The notes below the pieces were generated by a model. The model was not told the origin of the DNA and did not search any database. It worked only from the letters and a program-made list of their open reading frames with translations. From Bacteroidota bacterium (GTDB lineage Bacteria > Bacteroidota > Bacteroidia > Sphingobacteriales > Sphingobacteriaceae), in the NCBI GenBank assembly GCA_018828585.1, contig JAHJVW010000023.1, forward strand, positions 1 through 64,000: a DNA stretch of 64,000 nucleotides, in the 5' to 3' direction. This document shows, in pieces, positions 1 through 10,054 of this stretch. How positions within the stretch are numbered: position 1 is the first letter of the stretch; each line of letters opens with the position of its first letter. A program made the translations under genes and the position numbers.

Positions 1-359
1 ATGCAGAATTGATTCTGATATTGTTTTGGTAAATTCTCATCTAAGAAGTGTGATAGCAATGTGCCAACTGTTTCATCAGGATCGGTAATTTTCTTACCAG
101 CAATTTTCTTTTCAGTTGCCGCTAAATCCCAATACCGCACACGATTTTTTGCGCTTTCTACATGTGCTTGTAAAACTCTACCCTCAAACCATTTAGCATC
201 GCCTAAGTTTCCCCCAGGATCGGCAAATAAACCATAAAGTTCCTGATCTCGCATGTAGCCAACAGGATAAGTAGCAAGCATGGAAGCAAAGAATAATGGA
301 TCGAGATTTTTCTGGTTATCATAATTTCTCATCAACCTTGTCTGAACATGTGGCAAACG
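1..359 (-). pseudogene. Remnant of a phage terminase large subunit, C-terminal nuclease part, cut by the window edge
   Basis: The minus-strand frame is open from a TAG at 360-362 to the left edge; the first ATG is at 332. The translation contains RYWDLAATEKK and, after it, DPDETVGTLLS. A WD motif followed by DPDxTVG is typical of the RNase H-like nuclease half of TerL proteins. A complete TerL has an N-terminal ATPase domain of roughly 250 residues, which is missing here: an in-frame stop and the start region of the neighbouring thioesterase gene lie immediately upstream. I infer a truncated prophage relic. Whether its 3' part is intact, and whether other phage genes follow, lies outside the window. 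The family call rests on motif memory only. Confidence 0.5.
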
Positions 360-409
360 CTAAAAAGTTTCAGGCGGCGCTAAATGCAAGAAATATCAAA
401 AAATAAGAC

Positions 410-826
410 ATGTTTGTTTTTGAGACAAAAATAAGGGTTAGATATGCCGATACAGACCAAATGGGATACATGTATTATGGTAACTATGCTGCATTTTATG
501 AGGTAGCCCGTACCGAAATGTTGCGGAGTTTGGGGATGACTTATAAGTCGATGGAACTAGATGGCGTAATGATGCCAGTTTCAGAGCTTAAATCAAAATA
601 TATTAAACCTGCTCTATATGATGAAGAAATAAAAATCAAAGTCACTATTGAAAAAAGGCCTGCTGTTCGCATCATTTTTAAATATGAGTTGTTTAACCAG
701 GAAAATGAATTGATTAACGTTGGCGAAACCACCCTTGTTTTTGTTGACATGAAAAAAAATAGACCTTGCTTAGCGCCTAAAAACTTTCAGGATAAGATTA
801 ATATATATTTTTCTAACTTAGAATAA
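410..826 (+). CDS. Acyl-CoA thioesterase, YbgC / 4-hydroxybenzoyl-CoA thioesterase family
   Basis: A 138-residue single hotdog domain, the usual length for the family. The signature RYADTDQMGYMYYGNYAAFY lies at residues 11-30. The second Asp of the DTD (D16) corresponds to the catalytic Asp of 4HBT enzymes, and the helix that follows is the hotdog helix. Such enzymes hydrolyse acyl-CoA thioesters in the cytoplasm; the physiological substrate cannot be read from sequence. The stop overlaps the ATG of the YihY-type gene by one base (TAATG), so the two are probably translationally coupled. The ATG at 410 is the only sensible start. Confidence 0.85.
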   Translation: MFVFETKIRVRYADTDQMGYMYYGNYAAFYEVARTEMLRSLGMTYKSMELDGVMMPVSELKSKYIKPALYDEEIKIKVTIEKRPAVRIIFKYELFNQENELINVGETTLVFVDMKKNRPCLAPKNFQDKINIYFSNLE

Positions 827-1827
827 TGACTTGGCTAAATAAATTCTTATTAAGATTCAGATTTTATCGTCATTTTATTGAATGGACAAAATTCATCATT
901 CTTCCAGGGTTTAGCCCATTACCATTACACACCGTTGCTTTATTTTTCTTTCAGGAGATTAAAAAAGATTCTTTAGTCAATAAAGCATCTTCTTTAGCTT
1001 ACAATTTCATGATGGCGATATTCCCGTCTATCATATTCTTTTTTACACTAATACCATACATCCCTATAAAGAATTTTCAAAACCAATTAATGGCTTTGAT
1101 ATCTTTACTCTTACCCGAAAATGCCTATTTGGCTTTTGAATCTACTTTAGAGGATATTGTTAAAAACCAAAATGGACAATTGCTTTCCTTGGGCTTTGTT
1201 TTAGCGTTATTTTTCGCGACAAATGGTATCCATACATTGATGCAAGCATTTAACAGATCATCATTAATTGTGGAAACCAGAACATGGTTAAGACAACGAA
1301 TTGTTGCTTTAAACCTTACCCTTTTAACACTTTTTTCTTTAATTATAGGAGTAACTGTGCTAGTCATAGGGGAATTTGTGATCACTTTTATTAAAGATGA
1401 ATTAGCCTTTAAAGACGGGAAATTTTGGATTTACCTAATTGCGATCACTCGATGGATTATTATCATTATTGTTTATTTTGTCACCACATCCATGTTGTAC
1501 AGGTATGGTCCCGCAAACGCTAAAAAATGGAAGTTTTTTAATCCAGGATCGTGGTTTGCAACCCTATTAGCCGTACTAACCTCCATAGGTTTTACCTATT
1601 ATATTAATAATTTTGGTGCTTATAATAAGCTTTACGGTTCTATTGGTACTTTATTAGTGGTTATGCTTTGGCTTTATTTAAACTCTTTGATTCTTTTAGT
1701 TGGATTTGAATTAAATGCAAGTTTAGAACTTTCTAAAAGAAGTATTAAAATTGTAAAACCAAGATTTAATACTTTTAAGGATGACACCGTTGACCAGGTT
1801 ATGATGAGCAAAAAAAAATCCCCCTAA
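826..1827 (+). CDS. YihY/BrkB family inner-membrane protein
   Basis: A 333-residue polytopic membrane protein. It has an amphipathic N-terminus, then about six hydrophobic segments between residues 60 and 310, with the family's characteristic SLAYNFMMAIFPSIIFF segment and a late YGSIGTLLVVMLWLYLNS segment. YihY/BrkB proteins were once called ribonuclease BN in error; their function is not settled, with transport or envelope roles suggested. It starts inside the stop codon of the thioesterase gene, so the two form one transcription unit. The C-terminal tail is basic (KKKSP). The stop codon lies in the arm of a hairpin that serves the convergent TPR gene. Confidence 0.85.
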   Translation: MTWLNKFLLRFRFYRHFIEWTKFIILPGFSPLPLHTVALFFFQEIKKDSLVNKASSLAYNFMMAIFPSIIFFFTLIPYIPIKNFQNQLMALISLLLPENAYLAFESTLEDIVKNQNGQLLSLGFVLALFFATNGIHTLMQAFNRSSLIVETRTWLRQRIVALNLTLLTLFSLIIGVTVLVIGEFVITFIKDELAFKDGKFWIYLIAITRWIIIIIVYFVTTSMLYRYGPANAKKWKFFNPGSWFATLLAVLTSIGFTYYINNFGAYNKLYGSIGTLLVVMLWLYLNSLILLVGFELNASLELSKRSIKIVKPRFNTFKDDTVDQVMMSKKKSP

Positions 1828-1843
1828 TTTTTTATTAGGAGGA
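1819..1843 (-). terminator. Rho-independent terminator of the TPR gene
   Basis: Arms at 1819-1828 and 1834-1843 pair with one mismatch around a five-base loop. Read on the minus strand the hairpin is followed by eight T (A run at 1811-1818). It overlaps the last codons of the convergent YihY-type gene and could also slow plus-strand transcripts, but there is no T run on that side. Confidence 0.7.
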
Positions 1844-1867
1844 TTCGTTGATCAATTTAATTAAGCA

Positions 1868-3046
1868 CTAAAGACCGTCTAAAACTTTTTTAACTTCAGC
1901 AGCTTTATCCAATTTGTTTAACTTAACGTATACCTCTCGCAAGGTGGTTAATGTACTTGTATCTTTAGGACTCAATTCTCTTGCTTTTTCTAAAAGAGGT
2001 AAAGCATTGGCTAACTCAGCATCAAATTTCTTCTTTAACTCATTATACTTTGCTTCTGAAGATTTATTATTTGGTAATTTATTAGCTTCGTTGATGTAAT
2101 TATTGCCTCTATCAATATAAATCACAGCTAAATTATAAATCGCATCCGTGTAATTAGGATCAATTTCTAAAGCTTTCTTGTAGGATTCTTCAGCTTTATC
2201 TTTCTGACTATTTGCAGAATAAGCTATACCTGCAACAAAAAGTAACGTTTTGTTTTTTGGATCCTTGTTAATCGCATTCTCAATTTTCATGATCTGCTTT
2301 GCTGCCTGACCCCTATTTAAATAAATATTTAATTCATCATAAATTAAAGTCAAAAATTCAGGATGTTTTGCTCTTCCTTCTTCAATAACTTTCAAAGCGC
2401 TTGTAGTATCGGTTTTATTTAAATAGACAGTAGCCAACTCATGATACAGACCCGGATTTTTAGGATTTATTTCAATTGTTTTTTCATAATATTTGGCTGC
2501 CTCATCATACATTTGAGCACTATTTGCAGCAATTGCGGCGTATAAAGAAAATAATGAATCGGTAGGCATGATGTCAGAAATGAATTTGAAAGATTTATAA
2601 GCTTCCTTAAAATCTTTTTGATTAAAAGCGGCTACACCTTTATTCTGCATCATGATCGCTAAATTCTTTTCGGCGCTTTCAATCGTTTTTGCATTCTCTT
2701 TTGATACATCTAATTGTTTAGCTTTTGTGATAGATTCTTGTGCTGTTACAAAAGATGAGCTAGCATTAGCTTTATTTACAGTATCAGTAACAGCAATTGA
2801 CGAATATATTAAAGCTCTGTATGCCCATAATTCAGCATCATCTTTGCTCTTATCATTAGTTATTGCTGCATCAGCAGATTTTTTTGCTAAATCTAAAACT
2901 TCCAATTGTTTATTCATTGGACTTTTAGTTTGCATACCTACTTCATATAAAGCGTAATTATTTTTCGCGTTCTTTATTTCACTTTTTTGTGCCAGAGCCA
3001 CAAAAAAGAAAGAAAGCATGATTAAACTTAGAATTGTCTTTTTCAT
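1868..3046 (-). CDS. Secreted or periplasmic tetratricopeptide-repeat protein
   Basis: 392 residues beginning with a signal peptide (MKKTILSLIMLSFFFVALA followed by QK). The rest is alpha-helical with TPR signatures, clearest at about residues 150-320: repeated A..YYEKTIEINPKNP- and A.ESYKKALEIDPNY-type units. It is very lysine- and alanine-rich. TPR proteins of this kind act as interaction scaffolds in the Bacteroidota envelope; no enzymatic motif is visible. It lies 39 bp downstream of gyrA on the same strand and ends at its own terminator, so it may be partly co-transcribed with gyrA. Confidence 0.8.
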   Translation of the reverse strand: MKKTILSLIMLSFFFVALAQKSEIKNAKNNYALYEVGMQTKSPMNKQLEVLDLAKKSADAAITNDKSKDDAELWAYRALIYSSIAVTDTVNKANASSSFVTAQESITKAKQLDVSKENAKTIESAEKNLAIMMQNKGVAAFNQKDFKEAYKSFKFISDIMPTDSLFSLYAAIAANSAQMYDEAAKYYEKTIEINPKNPGLYHELATVYLNKTDTTSALKVIEEGRAKHPEFLTLIYDELNIYLNRGQAAKQIMKIENAINKDPKNKTLLFVAGIAYSANSQKDKAEESYKKALEIDPNYTDAIYNLAVIYIDRGNNYINEANKLPNNKSSEAKYNELKKKFDAELANALPLLEKARELSPKDTSTLTTLREVYVKLNKLDKAAEVKKVLDGL

Positions 3047-3085
3047 TCTTAACCTTTTTGTTTGTTATTAGTTTATAATTTGTTT

Positions 3086-5683
3086 TTACTCTTCTTTTTG
3101 TTCCTCTGAATCATTATCCTCATTTGGAGGCGTAGTGTCTTCTTCTTCTGTCTCTTCTGGTGCTGCTTCTAGCACTTCCCCATCTGTCACAATTACATCT
3201 GTATCTAATTCTTCTTCCTCGTCATGTTCTACTTTAGCTACTGAAGCAATTTCATCGTTACCTTTTAAAGTGATCAATCTAACTCCTTGGGTAGCTCTTC
3301 CCATTACTCGTAAATTGCTCATTGCAATTCTTATAACAATACCTGAACGATTAATAATCATTAAATCGTCTTTGTCAGTTACATCTTTAATAGAAACCAA
3401 ATGACCGGTTTTTTCAGTTACATTAATGGTTTTTACTCCTTTTCCTCCACGGTTAGTAACGCGATAATCATCAACATCAGTACGTTTACCGTAACCTTTT
3501 TCTGAAACCACTAAAATAGTACTTTCATTCGACTCAACACTAATCATACCAATAACTTCATCATTAGGGCCTGAAAGTGTGATTCCTCTAACACCTGTCG
3601 CTGTTCTTCCCATCGGACGAACTTTAGATTCGTTAAATCTGATTGCTCTACCAGAACGTAAGGCCATTACTATTTCTGAAGTTCCTGAAGTTAAGTTCGC
3701 TTCTAATAACTCATCACCTTCATTGATATTAATTGCATTAATACCATTTGCTCTCGGACGGCTATATGCTTCTAGCGTAGTTTTCTTAATGGTACCTTTC
3801 TTGGTACACATAATGATACAGTTACTTTCTAAGTAATCTTTATCTTTCAGATTTACGACCTTAATATAGGCTCTTATCTTTTCTTCTTTTTCAATATTGA
3901 TGATATTCTGCAGGGCTCGTCCTTTACTGGTTCGACTTCCTTCTGGAATTTCAAATACCCTTAACCAATAACATTTACCTTTATCAGTAAAGAATAATAG
4001 GTAGTTATGATTCGATGCAATGAAAATATGCTCTATAAAATCTTCATCTCTAGAGTTAGACCCGATACTTCCTTTGCCACCACGTCCTTGTGTGCGGTAT
4101 TCAGTTAAAGGCGTTCTTTTGATGTAACCTTCTCTTGAAACCGTAATTACCACATCCTCATCTTCAATAAAATCTTCGGTCATCATTTCTGCTGCGGAGT
4201 GTACCACCACAGTTCTACGCTCGTCACCATACTTATCTCTCATTTCTTGCAATTCATCTTTGATGATTTGCATCCTCAAACCTTCATCATTTAAAATTGA
4301 ATTTAAATAATCAATAGTCTTCATCAATTCAGCATATTCTTCTTTGATTTTATCACGCTCTAGTCCTGTTAAACGACGAAGCGTCATATCCAAAATTGCT
4401 CTTGCTTGGATATCTGATAAACCAAAAGAGGTCATCAATCCTTCTCTTGCTTCATCAGGAGTTTGAGAAGCTCTAATTAATTTAATTACCTCGTCTATAT
4501 GATCTAAAGCAATCAATAAACCTTCTAGAATATGTGCTCTCTTTTCAGCTTCTGCTAATTCAAACTTGGTTCTACGTACCACCACTTCATGACGGTGTTC
4601 CACAAAATGACGAATCAAATCTTTTAGATTTAACATCATCGGACGACCTTTAACCAAGGCAATGTTATTTACACTGAACGAGGTTTGTAAGGCCGTATAT
4701 TTATACAGGTTATTTAAAACAATCGCCGCATTAGCATCACGCTTGATCTCATAAACCACACGCATACCGTCTCTATCGGATTCATCTCTGATTTCTGAGA
4801 TACCCTCAATTTTTTTATCGTTTACCAGCTCAGCAGTACGTTCAATCATCATGGCTTTATTGACCTGATAAGGTATTTCGCTCACAATAATACGCTCTCT
4901 ATCATTACTCAAAGTCTCTATTTCAGCTACTCCTCGCATTACAATCCGTCCACGACCAGTTTCAAAAGCATCCTTCACCCCTTCATAACCATAAATGATA
5001 CCCCCCGTTGGAAAATCCGGAGCTTTCACATACTGCATTAATTCTGGGATGTCAATTTCATTATTTTCAATGTAAGCGACAATTCCATCAATACACTCTG
5101 TTAAATTATGCGGCGCCATATTGGTGGCCATCCCTACCGCAATGCCCGAACCGCCATTCACTAAAAGATTAGGGAATTTCGAAGGTAAAACCGTTGGTTC
5201 TTGTAAAGAATCATCAAAGTTTAAACGGTAATCAATTGTATCTTTATTGATGTCCGACAACATTTCTTCGGCCATTTTCTTAAAACGGGCCTCCGTATAA
5301 CGCATGGCTGCTGGCGAGTCACCATCAATTGAACCAAAGTTACCTTGTCCATCTACTAATGGATAACGCAAACTCCAAGGCTGTGCCATACGCACCATGG
5401 TATCATAAACTGAACTATCTCCATGTGGGTGATACTTACCTAAAACCTCACCCACAATACGGGCCGATTTCTTATAAGGTTTATTACTGGCCAAACCTAA
5501 ATCTAACATGCCGTATAAAACCCTTCTGTGTACCGGTTTTAATCCGTCCCTCACATCTGGCAAAGCCCTCGAAACAATCACCGACATCGAATAATCGATG
5601 TATGCCGATTTCATTTCATCTTCTATATTTATTTTGATAATTTTGTCGTGTTGTGCTTCGTTCTGATCGTTTTCTTCAGCCAT
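3086..5683 (-). CDS. gyrA: DNA gyrase subunit A
   Basis: 865 residues, full length. The N-terminal breakage-reunion domain contains [10 protein letters not shown], with catalytic Tyr129. The quinolone-resistance region reads HGDSSVYD at 88-95, so the positions equivalent to E. coli Ser83 and Asp87 are wild type (S90, D94). The GyrA box occurs as QGRGGKG in the second half, which identifies gyrase rather than ParC, and is followed by the six-bladed beta-pinwheel repeats. The last 50 or so residues are strongly acidic (many E and D), as in many Bacteroidota GyrA tails. It acts with GyrB to introduce negative supercoils. The upstream gap of 400 bp probably contains its promoter, but I found no clean -7 box. 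Confidence 0.98.
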   Translation of the reverse strand: MAEENDQNEAQHDKIIKINIEDEMKSAYIDYSMSVIVSRALPDVRDGLKPVHRRVLYGMLDLGLASNKPYKKSARIVGEVLGKYHPHGDSSVYDTMVRMAQPWSLRYPLVDGQGNFGSIDGDSPAAMRYTEARFKKMAEEMLSDINKDTIDYRLNFDDSLQEPTVLPSKFPNLLVNGGSGIAVGMATNMAPHNLTECIDGIVAYIENNEIDIPELMQYVKAPDFPTGGIIYGYEGVKDAFETGRGRIVMRGVAEIETLSNDRERIIVSEIPYQVNKAMMIERTAELVNDKKIEGISEIRDESDRDGMRVVYEIKRDANAAIVLNNLYKYTALQTSFSVNNIALVKGRPMMLNLKDLIRHFVEHRHEVVVRRTKFELAEAEKRAHILEGLLIALDHIDEVIKLIRASQTPDEAREGLMTSFGLSDIQARAILDMTLRRLTGLERDKIKEEYAELMKTIDYLNSILNDEGLRMQIIKDELQEMRDKYGDERRTVVVHSAAEMMTEDFIEDEDVVITVSREGYIKRTPLTEYRTQGRGGKGSIGSNSRDEDFIEHIFIASNHNYLLFFTDKGKCYWLRVFEIPEGSRTSKGRALQNIINIEKEEKIRAYIKVVNLKDKDYLESNCIIMCTKKGTIKKTTLEAYSRPRANGINAININEGDELLEANLTSGTSEIVMALRSGRAIRFNESKVRPMGRTATGVRGITLSGPNDEVIGMISVESNESTILVVSEKGYGKRTDVDDYRVTNRGGKGVKTINVTEKTGHLVSIKDVTDKDDLMIINRSGIVIRIAMSNLRVMGRATQGVRLITLKGNDEIASVAKVEHDEEEELDTDVIVTDGEVLEAAPEETEEEDTTPPNEDNDSEEQKEE

Positions 5684-5953
5684 ATTTTATTTTGTTCAAT
5701 AATCGGAATTCACCTATTAAAAAGGGTACGCGAAGTTAATAATTTCGAGCTAATTGAAAGCCTGTTCCTCTAAAATTTTAGCTGAAATCATCAGGTTTTT
5801 TCCACATTTTTAAGAATTGAAGTGCTTTTCACACATCGGAAACCAAAGCCCCGGCTATGCGTTATATTTTTTTGCTCAAAAACAAAAAAGATGCCGCTCC
5901 TATCCAGCTTATGCACAATGTTTTGCAACGCTTCGGTAACATTTAATTATTTC

Positions 5954-5987
5954 TCCTTCTCCCTGTGTGAGAAGGGCAGGATGAGGG
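5954..5987 (+). repeat. REP-like hairpin repeat, copy 1
   Basis: The palindrome CCTTCTC-N7-GAGAAGG (5955-5975) is followed by GGCAGGATGAGGG. The same hairpin plus GGATGAGGG tail recurs 100 bp downstream. Repeats of this form, CTTCTCC..GGAGAAGG followed by TTGGGATGAGGG, are common extragenic elements in many bacteria. Confidence 0.7.
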
Positions 5988-6054
5988 CAACGAATTTTAT
6001 TGAACTAACAATTTAAGATTCAGGAAAGTAATTTTCCACTTTACCCCAATTATT

Positions 6055-6089
6055 CCCCTTCTCCTTGTGGGAGAAGGTTGGGATGAGGG
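6055..6089 (+). repeat. REP-like hairpin repeat, copy 2
   Basis: The palindrome CCTTCTCC (57-64) / GGAGAAGG (70-77) with a five-base loop is followed by TTGGGATGAGGGT. It ends two bases before the hemF stop codon and may double as the transcript end of hemF, although there is no T run. Confidence 0.7.
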
Positions 6090-6091
6090 TA

Positions 6092-6997
6092 CTAAACCCA
6101 ATTAATCCCCTTTTTTAATAAGGACAAGGTTTCGGCTTCTTTACTATGAGGTTCGGCTTTAAAATCATAAACCCATGAGGCCATGGGTGGCATACTCATC
6201 AGGATTGATTCAATGCGCCCATCCGTTTCTAAACCAAACTTGGTTCCCGAATCGTACACTAAATTGAATTCGGCATAACGGCTACGGCGTTGGTATTGCC
6301 ATTGCTTTTCGGCTGGTGTATAAGTTTTTTCTCTGCCTGATTTTACCAATTCTGTATAAATAGGTAAAAATGAGTTGCCTATAGCTTTAGAGAATTCGAG
6401 TATTTGTTCCCAACTTAATTCGGTATTGGCGGGTGTTAGTCGGTCATAAAAGATGCCACCAATACCTCGAGTTTCCTGACGATGTTTGATGAAGAAATAG
6501 TCATCAGCCCAAGTTTTAAATTTTGGATAGAACTCTTTATTGAATTGATCGCAAGTATTTTTTAGCTGTTGATGAAAGAATTTAGCGTCCTTCTCCACTA
6601 CGTAATGTGGCGTCACATCTATCCCACCACCAAACCATTGTAAAGTATCGTCGCCTGTTTGCATTTCAAAATAGCGGATATTCATGTGGATGATGGGCAC
6701 CCATGGATTATGCGGATGCAACACAATAGATACACCAGTGGCAAAAAAATCTTCTTTATCGGTTTTAAAAGCTTTTTTGATGGCATCGGGTAATTTACCT
6801 TCAACAGCAGAAAAATTTACGCCTCCTTTTTCTATCAAAGCCCCATTCTGGATCACCTTACTCCTGCCACCACCGCCACCAGGGCGCTCCCAGTTTTCTT
6901 CTTCAAATATAGCACCGCCATCCAGGGCAGTTAGCCCCTCTACAATGGATTGTTGTATTTCCTGATAAGCTTTGGCGACTTCTTTCTTATTCAGCAT
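6092..6997 (-). CDS. hemF: Aerobic coproporphyrinogen III oxidase
   Basis: 301 residues, the usual length for HemF. Landmarks are the Gly/Arg-rich ERPGGGGGRSKV near the N-terminus, WFGGGIDVTPHYV in the centre, GIGGIFYDRL, and the C-terminal RRSRYAEFNLVYDSGTKFG, which forms part of the substrate site. It decarboxylates coproporphyrinogen III to protoporphyrinogen IX with O2 in haem synthesis. Its ATG overlaps the TGA of the upstream ClC gene by one base (TGATG), so translation is likely coupled to that gene. Confidence 0.96.
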   Translation of the reverse strand: MLNKKEVAKAYQEIQQSIVEGLTALDGGAIFEEENWERPGGGGGRSKVIQNGALIEKGGVNFSAVEGKLPDAIKKAFKTDKEDFFATGVSIVLHPHNPWVPIIHMNIRYFEMQTGDDTLQWFGGGIDVTPHYVVEKDAKFFHQQLKNTCDQFNKEFYPKFKTWADDYFFIKHRQETRGIGGIFYDRLTPANTELSWEQILEFSKAIGNSFLPIYTELVKSGREKTYTPAEKQWQYQRRSRYAEFNLVYDSGTKFGLETDGRIESILMSMPPMASWVYDFKAEPHSKEAETLSLLKKGINWV

Positions 6998-8775
6998 CAG
7001 CTTAATGTTAATTTTAACTTATTCCGATAGGAGGATAATAATCTGGTTTTAGAGATGAAACCTACAAATTTGCCATCTTCAAATGCGGGGATGTACCACA
7101 AATCAGTTTCTTCAAATTTGGCTATAATGGTGTCTATTTCGTCGTCTACATTGACCTGATATTTTGTTTTAGAAATCAATTCTTTCACCGTTAATTTTTG
7201 CTGCATTTCTGGATCCAATAATACCTTACGCACTTTATCAAAAATAATGAAACCCTGATATTTTTCTTGATGATCTTTACATACAATAATATTCTTGGTC
7301 GACTGTCTAATGACGACTAATAACTCCCCTAAGTTGCTATCAGAATAGATGACATCATAACCTGTATCTACAATTTCATGAAATTTAATCATGCTGAGGA
7401 TATTGCGGTCATAATCTTCGGTAAACACCTTTTTACCTGCCACTAAATGTTTCACATCCATGGAGTAAGGCTCGAAAATTTTAGCAATGGCATAAGACGA
7501 GGTAGAAACCAGCATTAATGGAATAATTAATTCATAGCCACCGGTAATTTCAGCGATTAAGAAAATACCCGTTAAAGGCGCATACATTACGCCACTTAAA
7601 ATACCACACATAGCCACCAATGTGAAATTATTTACAGGAAGGTTAATCAAATTCAGTTTATTGATAACCATTGCAAAGAAGAATCCTAAAAATGCACCCG
7701 TAAATAAAGAAGGTGCAAAATTACCTCCACTACCGCCGCTTGCTAAGGTAATGGTAGTGGCAAAAACTTTCATGAAACAAATCAATCCTACAAAAATAAT
7801 GAGCATCCAATCTCCATAACCCGTGTAAGTGAAAAAGCTTCCTTTCAAAATATCCTGCGCATGCCCCGAAGCTAAAGATTTTACAAAACCGTAACCCTCG
7901 CCAAAAAGAGGCGGAAAAGCGAAACATAAAAGCGCTAAAATCAAGCCTCCAATTAATCCTTTAGAATAGTCGTTCCATTTTAAAGTATGATGGAAAAAGT
8001 GCTCAATTTTATGGGTGGTTCGGGCATAATAAACAGAAACTAAACCACATACAACACCTAATAAGAGGTAATAAGGAACATTGTGATGATCAAACTGCTG
8101 TAAGCTTTTAAAATCAAAAAGAATGTTATCGTCTAAAATAATTTTGGAAAGTAAAGCACCACATACTGCCGAAATAATTAAGGGAATAAAGTCTGAGAAA
8201 ACCACCCCAACCAAAATAATTTCTATGGCAAACATCAAACCAGTAATTGGCGCATTAAAAACAGCGGAGATACCGGCGGCCGAACCACAAGCCAACAATA
8301 AAATACGCTCGCGGTAACTGAGGCGGTAAACCCTGGCGAAGTTGGAACCAATAGCGGCTCCGGTAACAGCAATTGGCCCCTCTAGTCCTGCTGATCCTCC
8401 AAAACCTATGGTTAAAGCACTGGAGATCATTTGCGTATACATTTTAGAACGAGCGGTTACTCCCGATCTTTGAGAGATGTCTAATAAGATATTGCCTACG
8501 CCTTTTCCATCTCGGCCGTGTAAAAAATTTTTTACTACCCAAACTGTTAAAAGAATACCCACTAATGGAAGAAATAAATTCAGATATGGATAATTAAAGA
8601 CTTCTAATTGATGATCTATTAAAAGATGAATTTTATGAACTACCATCTTTAGCATGATAGCTGCAAAGCCAGCAGTTAGACCTACCAAAATCCCCGATAG
8701 TATGAGAAATTGGTTCCTGCTTAAATGATCGTGTAGATATTTTATGACAAGCGTATGTTGCTTGATAAATTTCAT
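6997..8775 (-). CDS. ClC-family chloride channel or antiporter with C-terminal CBS pair
   Basis: 592 residues: a ClC membrane domain (about 20-440) and two CBS domains (about 455-590). The anion-path motifs are GKGVG (90-94), GLEGP with gating Glu132, and GNFAP (351-355). The position of the internal proton glutamate of E. coli ClC-ec1 (E203, in FIIEE) reads AIEII, so that Glu appears replaced by Ile186 with only the preceding Glu kept; this resembles channel-type ClCs. The CBS pair suggests nucleotide or ionic-strength regulation. It overlaps hemF by one base and follows the MFS gene by only six bases on the same strand. Confidence 0.9.
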   Translation of the reverse strand: MKFIKQHTLVIKYLHDHLSRNQFLILSGILVGLTAGFAAIMLKMVVHKIHLLIDHQLEVFNYPYLNLFLPLVGILLTVWVVKNFLHGRDGKGVGNILLDISQRSGVTARSKMYTQMISSALTIGFGGSAGLEGPIAVTGAAIGSNFARVYRLSYRERILLLACGSAAGISAVFNAPITGLMFAIEIILVGVVFSDFIPLIISAVCGALLSKIILDDNILFDFKSLQQFDHHNVPYYLLLGVVCGLVSVYYARTTHKIEHFFHHTLKWNDYSKGLIGGLILALLCFAFPPLFGEGYGFVKSLASGHAQDILKGSFFTYTGYGDWMLIIFVGLICFMKVFATTITLASGGSGGNFAPSLFTGAFLGFFFAMVINKLNLINLPVNNFTLVAMCGILSGVMYAPLTGIFLIAEITGGYELIIPLMLVSTSSYAIAKIFEPYSMDVKHLVAGKKVFTEDYDRNILSMIKFHEIVDTGYDVIYSDSNLGELLVVIRQSTKNIIVCKDHQEKYQGFIIFDKVRKVLLDPEMQQKLTVKELISKTKYQVNVDDEIDTIIAKFEETDLWYIPAFEDGKFVGFISKTRLLSSYRNKLKLTLS

Positions 8776-8781
8776 GTGTGG

Positions 8782-10002
8782 TTATTTCTCAACGTAATTC
8801 AAATCTTTTCCATAAGTTTCTTCTAGGTTATAAACCGAAACGAAAGCTATAGCCAGCGTAGTAATACCTACAATTAGAGCCGCATTGATGATTCCAAAAG
8901 GAGTTTTAAGCCACTCAAAACTTAATGTTACCAAAACAACAGATCCCCTAATAAAGTTTGGCACCGTAGTGGTAACGGTGGACCTTAAATTGGTACCAAA
9001 TTGTTCGGCTGCAATAGTAACAAAAATTACCCAAAATCCGGTAGAAATACCTAAAAGAACACAGATCCAATGGTAAGTGTTGGCATTAATTCCTTTTGAG
9101 AACAAGAATAATAAAACACTAAAAAAAGTGGCAATTAAAAAAACAACGACAATCTTTTTTCGGGTTTTAAAAATCTGACTGAGGACGCCTGTTAATAAAT
9201 CACCCAAAGAAATACCTATATACGTATACAATATCCCTTTACCCGCACTTAAAGGTTCTGTAGCGCCCATTGCTTTCCCAAACTCTGGGGCGAAAGTGAT
9301 CAATATTCCCACCACAAACCAAACGGGTAATGCAATTAATGTACAGTTTAAATACTTTTTGAATCTTCCCCAATTGTTAAAAAGCATGAGCATATTTCCT
9401 TTAGTAATATTTTGATGTTCGATTTGCTTATACATGCTCGACTCCATTACCCCTAATCGTAAAATCAAAAGAAAAATACCTAAGCCACCACCAATAAAAT
9501 AGGCTGTTTGCCATTGGAACTTATCGCCAACCAAACCTGCAACTACCGCACCAAGTAAACCAACCGAAGCCACTATCATAGTGCCGTAACCTCTTTTCTC
9601 TTTACTCATGCTTTCGGCTACTAAAGTGATTCCAGCGCCTAATTCGCCTGCTAAACCAACACCTGCAATAAAACGTATAATCGCATAGGTATTCACATCT
9701 GTTGCAAAACCATTAGCGATATTTGCAATGGAGTATAATAAGATGGACCCAAAAAGCACTTTCAGTCTGCCCATTTTATCACCTAAAATCCCCCAAATAA
9801 TCCCCCCTAGCAGCATGCCAATCATTTGAAAATTAATGAGCTTTACTCCTACAGTTAGCAATTGATCGTCTGCGATCCCAATACTTTTTAAACTTTGAAC
9901 CCTGATAACAGAAAATAAAACCAAATCGTAGATATCAACAAAATAGCCTAATGCGGCTACGATAATTAAAAGAGTGAGGTTTTTGTTGTTATTCGCTTGC
10001 AT
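8782..10002 (-). CDS. Major facilitator superfamily transporter, metabolite:H+ symporter type
   Basis: About 406 residues with 12 predicted membrane segments. The loop 2-3 signature reads GDKMGRLKVL, and the sugar/metabolite symporter type of second half is present. I chose the ATG at 10002, giving MQANNNKNLTLL before the first membrane helix. A longer frame opens at 10065, but its extra 21 codons lie across the rho-independent terminator at 10055-10080, so that start is unlikely. The substrate is not predictable; the fold resembles the ProP/ShiA-like group. It is followed six bases later by the ClC gene, suggesting a transporter pair in one operon that continues into hemF. Confidence 0.88.
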   Translation of the reverse strand: MQANNNKNLTLLIIVAALGYFVDIYDLVLFSVIRVQSLKSIGIADDQLLTVGVKLINFQMIGMLLGGIIWGILGDKMGRLKVLFGSILLYSIANIANGFATDVNTYAIIRFIAGVGLAGELGAGITLVAESMSKEKRGYGTMIVASVGLLGAVVAGLVGDKFQWQTAYFIGGGLGIFLLILRLGVMESSMYKQIEHQNITKGNMLMLFNNWGRFKKYLNCTLIALPVWFVVGILITFAPEFGKAMGATEPLSAGKGILYTYIGISLGDLLTGVLSQIFKTRKKIVVVFLIATFFSVLLFLFSKGINANTYHWICVLLGISTGFWVIFVTIAAEQFGTNLRSTVTTTVPNFIRGSVVLVTLSFEWLKTPFGIINAALIVGITTLAIAFVSVYNLEETYGKDLNYVEK

Positions 10003-10054
10003 TAGTATTTTAGGTTTTGATGCTTTGAAATTACAATTTATTAGGAATAAAAAA

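Larger units (their letters stand above)
5684..6091. other. 408-bp intergenic region between gyrA and hemF with two REP-like hairpins
   Basis: No convincing gene. A 64-codon plus-strand frame at 5822-6016 runs through one of the repeats and has no recognisable product. The left 100 bp should hold the gyrA promoter. The right half holds two copies of a GC-rich hairpin repeat, listed separately. Confidence 0.6.

Noticed and set aside
1125-1385. Minus-strand frame inside the YihY-type gene
   Set aside because: Shadow of the plus-strand coding frame with no domain and no start context.
5822-6016. 64-codon plus-strand frame between gyrA and hemF
   Set aside because: It runs through the REP-like hairpin, has no plausible product and no start signal.
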